From positions 2,728,001 through 2,792,000 of the forward strand of contig NZ_CP188257.1 of assembly GCF_049994355.1 (NCBI RefSeq): a DNA stretch of 64,000 nt, written 5' to 3'. This stretch comes from Angustibacter sp049994355 (lineage in GTDB: Bacteria > Actinomycetota > Actinomycetes > Actinomycetales > Angustibacteraceae). Positions 58,835 through 64,000 of this stretch are shown piece by piece. Within the stretch, counting starts at the first letter, position 1; each line of letters starts with the position of its first letter. The translations under genes and the position numbers were made by a program. Under the pieces are notes generated by a model. It did no database searches and was not told where the DNA came from. It was given only the letters and a program-made list of their open reading frames with translations.

Positions 58835-60088
58835 GTGCCGTACTCGGAGACCGTCCAGATCCGCGGACACCTGCTCGACACCGGGGTGCTGTCCCGCTGC
58901 GTCGACGACGTCCGGTCGCTGGGCGGCGACTACGTGATCGAGCGCTTCGACGTCGGCAAGGACCACGAGGACGAGTCGTACGCGCGGATCCGGGTGCAGA
59001 CCGAGGACGAGTCGCTGCTGGCCTCGATCCTGATGCGGCTGAACGCGCACGGGGTGAACCTGACCGATCCCGGCGAGACCGTGCTGCGCGAGGTCACCGC
59101 GGACGGCGTCTTCCCGGCCGACTTCTACTCCACCACGAACCTGGACACCCAGGTCCGCCTGGACGGTCGCTGGGTCGACGTCTCCGGCCCAGAGATGGAC
59201 TGCGGCCTGCTGGTCACCGGTGAGCCCGGGGCGCAGCAGGTGCGCACGGTGCCGGTCAGCGACGTCGTGGTGGGCGACCAGATCGTCTGCGGCGCCTCCG
59301 GCGTGCGGGTCGTGGCGCCGGTTCCCGAGTTCAGCGAGGACGGCGAGATCTTCGAGTTCATGAACTCCGAGGTGTCCTCGGAGAAGCCCCAGGCTCTGCT
59401 GGTGCGCCAGATCGCCGAGGAGATGCGCGCAGTCAAGGCGGCGGGCAAGAAGGTGCTCTGGGTCGGCGGGCCCGCTGTCGTGCACACCGGCGCCGCACCG
59501 GCCATGGTCGCCCTGGTCGAGGCCGGGTTCGTGGACATCCTGTTCGGTGGGAACGCGATCGCGACGCACGACATCGAGTCCTCGATCTACGGCACCTCGC
59601 TGGGGGTCGACCTGTCCAAGGGCCGCGGCGTCGAGCACGGGCACGAGCACCACATCCGGGCGATCAACCAGATCCGGGGCTGCGGCTCGATCGCGGCGGC
59701 CGTCGAGCAGGGCGTGCTGACCTCCGGTGTCATGCACGCGCTCGTCGTCGGTGGCAAGCAGTTCGTGCTGGTCGGGTCGGTGCGCGACGACGGCCCGCTG
59801 CCTGACGTGCACACCGACGTGATCGTCGGCCAGCGCAAGATGCGCGGGGCGCTGGACGGTGTCGGCTTCGCGATCATGGTCGCGACGATGCTGCACTCGG
59901 TGGCCACCGGAAACCTGCTGCCGGCGTCGATCCCGTTGGTGTGCGTGGACATCAACCCGGCGACGGTGACCAAGCTCGCCGACCGGGGCTCGTCACAGGC
60001 CCGCGGCGTAGTGACCGACATCGGGTTGTTCCTGGAGCAGCTCGCCGGTGAGCTCAACCCGGGCTGGCGCGCGCGCCTGGAGAGCTGA
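58835..60088 (+). CDS. TIGR00300 family protein (LOR/SDH-like)
   Basis: A 417-aa protein of the TIGR00300 family. The N-terminal part (YSETVQIRGHLLDTGVLSRC, DDVRSLGGDYVIE) is a conserved beta module. The C-terminal part has VLWVGGPAVVHTGAAPAM, FGGNAIATHDIE and VLVGSVRDDGPLPDV. Archaeal members act as ornithine cyclodeaminase, and the same domain is fused to arginine dihydrolase in cyanobacterial ArgZ/AgrE. It may therefore act on an amino acid with a bound NAD. Start is GTG after GAGAGGAAGG. No arginine catabolic genes are adjacent, so the substrate here is open. Confidence 0.85.
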   Translation: MPYSETVQIRGHLLDTGVLSRCVDDVRSLGGDYVIERFDVGKDHEDESYARIRVQTEDESLLASILMRLNAHGVNLTDPGETVLREVTADGVFPADFYSTTNLDTQVRLDGRWVDVSGPEMDCGLLVTGEPGAQQVRTVPVSDVVVGDQIVCGASGVRVVAPVPEFSEDGEIFEFMNSEVSSEKPQALLVRQIAEEMRAVKAAGKKVLWVGGPAVVHTGAAPAMVALVEAGFVDILFGGNAIATHDIESSIYGTSLGVDLSKGRGVEHGHEHHIRAINQIRGCGSIAAAVEQGVLTSGVMHALVVGGKQFVLVGSVRDDGPLPDVHTDVIVGQRKMRGALDGVGFAIMVATMLHSVATGNLLPASIPLVCVDINPATVTKLADRGSSQARGVVTDIGLFLEQLAGELNPGWRARLES

Positions 60089-60153
60089 CCCCACCGCACC
60101 CACCTCCGAACCATCACGACGCCGGCTGGCCCCAGGCCGCGCCGCAGGGCCCC

Positions 60154-60159
60154 TAGGGT
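60154..60159 (+). promoter_or_regulatory. -10 box TAGGGT
   Basis: TAGGGT lies 7 nt before the ATG at 60167 and overlaps a GTG alternative at 60158, supporting the ATG start. Confidence 0.45.
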
Positions 60160-60166
60160 GCTGGGC

Positions 60167-60811
60167 ATGGACGGTGATCTGCAGGCCTTCACGCCCTGGA
60201 CGTCGGACGGCGCCGAGCGGCTGCGCACGGCGGCCGCAGAGCTCGTCGCGGCGCTGACCGAGCACGCCGAGGCCGTCGCGACGGCTTCCGACGCCGACAT
60301 CGTGCAGGTGTTCGAGGCCAACGACCGGCTGCTCCCGCTGGCCGTGGCGTACTCGGACGCCCAGTTCGACTTCACCGGCAACTTCGGGCCGTTCGGGCTG
60401 CTGCACGAGGACGACGACGAGCTCGCCGAGCTGGACTCGGTCGATGAGGTCCCCGACGCTGGCCCGGCAGGTCCGGCCACCGGTTTCACGGTGCTCGAAC
60501 GCCGGGACTACGCCGTGCTCGACGAGGATGCCGTGCTCGAGGCCGGACGGCAGGCGTACCTGAGCGCGGGGCCGGACGCCGACGAGCTGGCGGCGCAGGC
60601 CGACGTCCAGCACCTCGGCCGGGCGCTGTACCAGCTCGCGCACGCGGGCGGGTGGCACTCGCTCGGCGACGCCGACGGGCTGCGCGCCCAGGCCGGGTTC
60701 GTCGCGGTGATCGAGCACCCGGACCTGCTCGGCCCCGATCCGGACGAGTGGCCCGAGGACCTGTCGGTCGCCGACGGCGAGCTGCTCTACCTGCAGCGCG
60801 ACGCCTACTGA
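60167..60811 (+). CDS. unknown acidic actinobacterial protein
   Basis: A 214-aa soluble, acidic, mostly helical protein. RLRTAAAELVAALTEHAEAV and DIVQVFEANDRLLPLAVAYS are amphipathic helices. The second half has a beta section (FTVLERRDYAVLD), and the C-terminus (SVADGELLYLQRDAY) ends with an aromatic residue. There is no signal peptide, membrane helix or catalytic motif. I do not recognise a named family. The clean codon pattern and -10 box support that it is real. Confidence 0.75.
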   Translation: MDGDLQAFTPWTSDGAERLRTAAAELVAALTEHAEAVATASDADIVQVFEANDRLLPLAVAYSDAQFDFTGNFGPFGLLHEDDDELAELDSVDEVPDAGPAGPATGFTVLERRDYAVLDEDAVLEAGRQAYLSAGPDADELAAQADVQHLGRALYQLAHAGGWHSLGDADGLRAQAGFVAVIEHPDLLGPDPDEWPEDLSVADGELLYLQRDAY

Positions 60812-60852
60812 GCACACCTGCCCGGCGTGCGGCCATCGATGCGGCCGCGAGC

Positions 60853-60866
60853 GTGGTGATCACCAC
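60853..60866. repeat. 14-bp palindrome matching the core of the 48-bp palindrome
   Basis: GTGGTGATCACCAC is identical to positions 1287-1300, the centre of the long palindrome. It lies between the convergent stops of the acidic protein and the EEP gene. A chance match of a GC-rich short palindrome cannot be excluded. Confidence 0.4.
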
Positions 60867-60880
60867 CCGCGTGCCCGCCT

Positions 60881-61612
60881 TCACCGCCCGCACTGAACGA
60901 CGAGGTCTGCCAGCACCGGCAGGTGGTCGCTCGCCCGAGCCAGCACCGCCTCGCTCAGTCCGTCCAGCTCTCCCGCGACCCGGGCATCCTCGACCCGGAC
61001 ACCGCCGGACACCAGCAGCGCGTCGATCCGGCGCCTCGCCCCGCTCGAGGGAAACGTGCCGGCACCGCCCGGTGCGACGTCGTCCAGCTGCTCGCCGAGC
61101 ACGGCCCAGGACGGCCCGTCCGGCGGCTCGTTGAGATCGCCGCCGAGGATGTACGGCGATCGACCGACGTCCGCCAGCGTGTGCAGCACCAGCCGCGCGT
61201 GCACCATGCGCTCTCCGGCCAGCAAGGGCAGGTGAACGCTCGCGACGCTCACCCGGGTGCCGTCCGGCAGTCGCAGGGCGGCGATCGCCACGCCCCTGGT
61301 ACGAGTCGTGGCGCCCGCCACCGGCAGCCGCTCGACGCGCGCCGAGACCACATCCAGCCTGGGGTGGGCGAGCACAGCGGTGCCGCCGCTGCCCCGTCCG
61401 GCCGCGGCGACCTGCAGCCCGACCTCACGGGCGAGGCGAGCCAGCCGGCCGGCCGCAGCCAAGCGGCGAGGCACCTCCTGCAGGCACACCACGTCCGCCC
61501 GCAGCGTGCGAAGCACGTGCGCCGTCGCATCGCGGTCGTCCCGCAGGTCGTGCACGTTGTAGGTGACGGCGCGCAGGCCGCCGGGCTCGGGTGGGCGAAC
61601 GTGCATGATCAC
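60881..61612 (-). CDS. endonuclease/exonuclease/phosphatase family protein
   Basis: A 243-aa protein of the EEP fold. LRAVTYNVHDLRDD carries the first metal-site Asn, VVCLQEVPRR the Glu, SVHLPLL and ILGGDLNEPPDG the His and Asp-Asn, RIDALLV the Asp, and ASDHLPVLADL the terminal Asp-His. The set is complete, so phosphodiesterase or phosphatase activity is expected. No membrane anchor or signal peptide is visible. The substrate may be DNA, a lipid headgroup or a small phosphoester. It follows the ROK kinases on the same strand by 11 bp. Confidence 0.87.
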   Translation of the reverse strand: MIMHVRPPEPGGLRAVTYNVHDLRDDRDATAHVLRTLRADVVCLQEVPRRLAAAGRLARLAREVGLQVAAAGRGSGGTAVLAHPRLDVVSARVERLPVAGATTRTRGVAIAALRLPDGTRVSVASVHLPLLAGERMVHARLVLHTLADVGRSPYILGGDLNEPPDGPSWAVLGEQLDDVAPGGAGTFPSSGARRRIDALLVSGGVRVEDARVAGELDGLSEAVLARASDHLPVLADLVVQCGR

Positions 61613-61623
61613 CGCACGAGGCG

Positions 61624-62682
61624 TCAGGCCCGGCGGCGCCGGTTGCGGCTGCGGCTGCGGCTGCGCCGACGCCCGAACAGTCGAGCCCGTTGCCGAGCCA
61701 GGTCCGCGGCCCCGATCAGCCCGGCTTCGTTGCCCATCTGGGCGCGGACCAGCGGCGCCTCCGGACGGAAGCCGCGGCCGGTCAGGTGCCGGCGGAACGC
61801 CTCGCGCGCCGGACCGAGCAGCAGCTCGCCCGCCTCGCTCACGCCGCCGCCGATCACGAACAGCCCCGGGTCGAACGCGGCTGCCAGGTTCGCCACGCCA
61901 ATGCCCAGCCAGCGTCCGATGTCCTCGAACAGCTCCTGAGCGGCCGGGTCACCGTCCTTGGCCGCCTGGGTGACCAGCGGCCCGCTGATCAGCGTGGCGT
62001 CCCCGTCGACCAGGTCCAGCAGCCCGTGCGCGACCGGCGAGCGTGCAGCGGCCAGTTCGCGCGCCTCGCGGACCAGCGCGTTGCCGCTGGCGTACTGCTC
62101 CCAGCAGCCTCGGTTGCCGCACTCGCAGCGGTGCCCGCCCGGGACCACCTGCATGTGGCCGAACTCGCCCGCCACCCCGAACCGGCCGCGGTACATCTGA
62201 CCGTCGACCAGTACGGCTCCGCCGATACCGGTGCCCAGGTTGATGCACACGATCGTCGACTCGCCCTGGCCGGCGCCGAACCGCGCCTCCGCCCAGAGCG
62301 CGGCGTTGGCGTCGTTCTCGACCACGACGGGCAGCCCGGTGCGTCGGCGCATGGCGCTGCGCAGCGGTTCGTGCCGCCAGGACAGGTGCGGCGCGAACAG
62401 CACCGAGGAGCCGGTGTCGTCGACGAACCCGGCTGCGCCGATCCCGATGGCCATCGCCTCGCGGTGGTCCCAGTCGTCTCGGAGCTCGGCGATCACCTCG
62501 GCGATGATGTCCTCGACCACCTGCGGGCTCTGGCTGCGGTGCGGGGTCTCGCGTCGCGCACGGCGCAGCACCTGGCCGTCGACGTCGACCAGGCCGCCGG
62601 CCACCTTGGTGCCACCGATGTCGATGCCGATCGCAGGCCGGGACCAGATCTGTCGGGTCCCCTGCGACCGGCGCTCGGTCAT
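61624..62682 (-). CDS. ROK-family glucokinase-like kinase with Arg/Ser tail
   Basis: A 352-aa sugar kinase. AIGIDIGGTKVAGGLVD is the ATP phosphate loop, VVENDANAALWAE has the catalytic Asp, and the zinc motif is CECGNRGCWEQYASGNAL. It should phosphorylate glucose or a related hexose using ATP or polyphosphate. The last 25 residues (FGRRRSRSRSRNRRRRA) are an Arg/Ser-rich tail absent from typical members, encoded by short GC repeats. The ATG overlaps the stop of the next kinase by 4 bp (ATGA). It is closely similar to that kinase and reads as a tandem duplicate. Confidence 0.9.
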   Translation of the reverse strand: MTERRSQGTRQIWSRPAIGIDIGGTKVAGGLVDVDGQVLRRARRETPHRSQSPQVVEDIIAEVIAELRDDWDHREAMAIGIGAAGFVDDTGSSVLFAPHLSWRHEPLRSAMRRRTGLPVVVENDANAALWAEARFGAGQGESTIVCINLGTGIGGAVLVDGQMYRGRFGVAGEFGHMQVVPGGHRCECGNRGCWEQYASGNALVREARELAAARSPVAHGLLDLVDGDATLISGPLVTQAAKDGDPAAQELFEDIGRWLGIGVANLAAAFDPGLFVIGGGVSEAGELLLGPAREAFRRHLTGRGFRPEAPLVRAQMGNEAGLIGAADLARQRARLFGRRRSRSRSRNRRRRA

Positions 62683-63626
62683 CCCGCCGCCCTGGCCAGG
62701 TCGGCGGCACCGATCACGCCCGCTCCGGTGCCCAGTGCGGCCGGCACGATGCCGATCTCCGGCCGGTGCGCCCGCCCAGTCAGCTGGCGGGCGAGCGCGG
62801 CCCGGGCCGGCCCGATCACCAGGTCGCCGGCCTCCACCACCCCGCCGCCGACGACGAACAGTGCCGGGTCCAGGACCGCAGCGATCTGCGCCATGCCCTC
62901 CCCCAGCCAGTGGCCGAGGTCGGCCAGCAGGTCCAGGGCCGCGGCATCACCCTCACCGGCGGCCTGGGTGATCATGCCGCCGCGCAGCTTCTCCGGGTCG
63001 CCGCCGCACAGCTCGGAAAGGCGCGCGCCGAACGGGCTGCCCGTCGCGACGAGCTCGCGTCCCTCGCGCTGCAGCGCATTGCCGCTGGCGTACTGCTCCC
63101 AGCAGCCGCGGTTGCCACAGCCGCACCGGATGCCGTCCGGCACCATCCGGACGTGGCCTAGCTCGCCGCCCACCCCGACGTGACCGCGCAGCACCCGACC
63201 ATCCATCACGATGCCTCCGCCGAGCCCGGTACCGACCGTGACCAAGACTGCGTCCTCCACCTCGCGGGCCGCGCCGAACCTGAACTCCCCCCAGGCGGCC
63301 GCGTTCGCGTCGTTCTCGATCACCACCGGCAGCCCGATCCGCTTGGTGAGATCTGCCTTGAGCGGCTCGTCGCGCCAGGCCAGGTTCGGTGCGAACAGCA
63401 CCACGCCCGAAGCCGCGTCGACGAAGCCGGCCGCGGCCACACCGACGGCGATCACCTCGTGCTCCGAGCGCAGCTCCGCGACCGCGTCGGCCACCTCGGC
63501 CTGGATCGCGCCGACGTCCGACGCCGACGTATTGCGCCGGGTCTTGGCGATCATCGTGCCGTCCTCGTCAACCACCCCAGCGGCGATCTTCGTGCCGCCG
63601 ATGTCGACGCCGATCGTCAGACCCAT
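62679..63626 (-). CDS. ROK-family glucokinase
   Basis: A 315-aa kinase. LTIGVDIGGTKIAAGVVD, VVIENDANAAAWGEFRFG and GCGNRGCWEQYASGNAL are the phosphate loop, catalytic Asp and zinc site. The size and patterns match actinobacterial glucokinase (GlkA type), which is also a catabolite-repression factor in Streptomyces. GGAGGG lies about 7 nt before the ATG. It is the upstream member of the tandem pair and follows the partial Cys-motif gene immediately. Confidence 0.93.
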   Translation of the reverse strand: MGLTIGVDIGGTKIAAGVVDEDGTMIAKTRRNTSASDVGAIQAEVADAVAELRSEHEVIAVGVAAAGFVDAASGVVLFAPNLAWRDEPLKADLTKRIGLPVVIENDANAAAWGEFRFGAAREVEDAVLVTVGTGLGGGIVMDGRVLRGHVGVGGELGHVRMVPDGIRCGCGNRGCWEQYASGNALQREGRELVATGSPFGARLSELCGGDPEKLRGGMITQAAGEGDAAALDLLADLGHWLGEGMAQIAAVLDPALFVVGGGVVEAGDLVIGPARAALARQLTGRAHRPEIGIVPAALGTGAGVIGAADLARAAG

Positions 63627-63627
63627 C

Positions 63628-64000
63628 TCAGTGCCCTCCTGGCTCGTCGGCCGGTTCGTCGTCCGGCTCGACCGGGATGGAGACAGTACGCACACCCGCA
63701 CCCTGCTGCGCAGCGGGGTCGGGTGTCGCCGTCTCGGCCTCATCCGGCCTGGAGAGCTCACGCAGCAGGCCCACCACCGACTCCGCCGTCACCAGCAGAT
63801 GGTGCATCAGCTCGGGGCGGCGCGACTGCGCGGTGGACATCAGGCGGCACAAGGGGCAGTACCGACAGCTGGACGACGGCTCGTGGGCCGCGGTTGTGGC
63901 CTCACGGTTCGGGTCGGGGTCACGCTCGGGCTCGCGCTCGCGCCACCAGCCCTGCAGCGCGTCGACCAGCCGCGCCGCCTCGTCGGCTGCACTGCCGACC
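63628..64000 (-). CDS. partial conserved actinobacterial protein with CxxC motif, 5' end beyond window
   Basis: An open frame from the window edge to a TGA one base beyond the kinase start. The translated end has AADEAARLVDALQGWW, an acidic linker, and SCRYCPLCRLM with two CxxC-type pairs that could bind zinc. The tail is acidic and Pro-rich. Proteins of this kind (CRYCP-C motif) are often next to glucokinase in actinobacteria; their role is unknown. The start codon lies outside the window. Confidence 0.7.
   Translation of the reverse strand, partial: VGSAADEAARLVDALQGWWREREPERDPDPNREATTAAHEPSSSCRYCPLCRLMSTAQSRRPELMHHLLVTAESVVGLLRELSRPDEAETATPDPAAQQGAGVRTVSIPVEPDDEPADEPGGH

Overview
The window is chromosomal DNA from a high-GC Gram-positive actinobacterium. 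The codon use is extremely GC-rich in third positions. Typical actinobacterial gene sets are present: nrdR-nrdJ, lexA with TCGAAC-type SOS boxes, an Rv2175c-like protein next to a PASTA kinase, class II DAHP synthase, and ROK sugar kinases. Many genes have a TANNNT box 6-8 nt before the start codon, as in leaderless transcripts. The genus cannot be fixed without a database search. I see no tRNA, rRNA, CRISPR array, intact transposase or phage gene.

Layout. (1) 1-4.3 kb: two secreted proteins (a partial glycosidase-like protein and a duplicated-domain Calx-beta protein) separated by two very strong palindromes, then a LuxR-type regulator with a degenerate receiver. (2) 4.4-12.8 kb: a tandem VOC protein, then a tight five-gene run of a 181-aa unknown, DUF4331, DyP peroxidase, crotonase and a sulfite-oxidase-like Mo enzyme, followed by an aldehyde dehydrogenase and a SnoaL-like protein on the other strand. 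(3) 13.2-20.1 kb: a CPA1 antiporter, a membrane protein with a SulP/STAS transporter, an orphan HExxH protein of the kind associated with contractile injection systems, and a methyltransferase. (4) 20.3-25.7 kb: the DNA precursor and SOS block, with nrdR-nrdJ, a LysM protein and divergent lexA. (5) 25.8-28.3 kb: a STAS protein, a class V PLP enzyme and a divergent LysR regulator.

(6) 28.3-39.5 kb: a complete carotenoid locus (crtA-like, cruF-like, GT2, second crtI-type, crtE, crtI, crtB, crtYc, crtYd). It is interleaved with a CDP-alcohol phosphotransferase, metF and a DUF559 nuclease-like gene. Together the enzymes predict GGPP to phytoene to lycopene, cyclised at one end and hydrated, desaturated, ketolated and glycosylated at the other. 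(7) 39.5-47.1 kb: Rv2175c-like protein, LysM transglycosylase, four-PASTA Ser/Thr kinase, DMT exporter, Mo-oxidoreductase, threonine aldolase and DAHP synthase. The order metF - prenyl synthase - Rv2175c - PknL - DAHP synthase resembles the mycobacterial Rv2172c-Rv2178c order, so the carotenoid genes look built into a conserved actinobacterial backbone. (8) 47.2-54.3 kb: a six-gene sugar operon read leftwards (ROK regulator, ABC ATPase, permease, lipoprotein, Gfo/Idh dehydrogenase, TIM-barrel isomerase). (9) 54.4-64 kb: a phosphofructokinase with PPi-type residues, a DUF1028 protein, an acyltransferase, a lipase-like hydrolase, a TIGR00300 protein, small unknowns, an EEP nuclease-like protein, two tandem ROK kinases and a partial Cys-motif protein.
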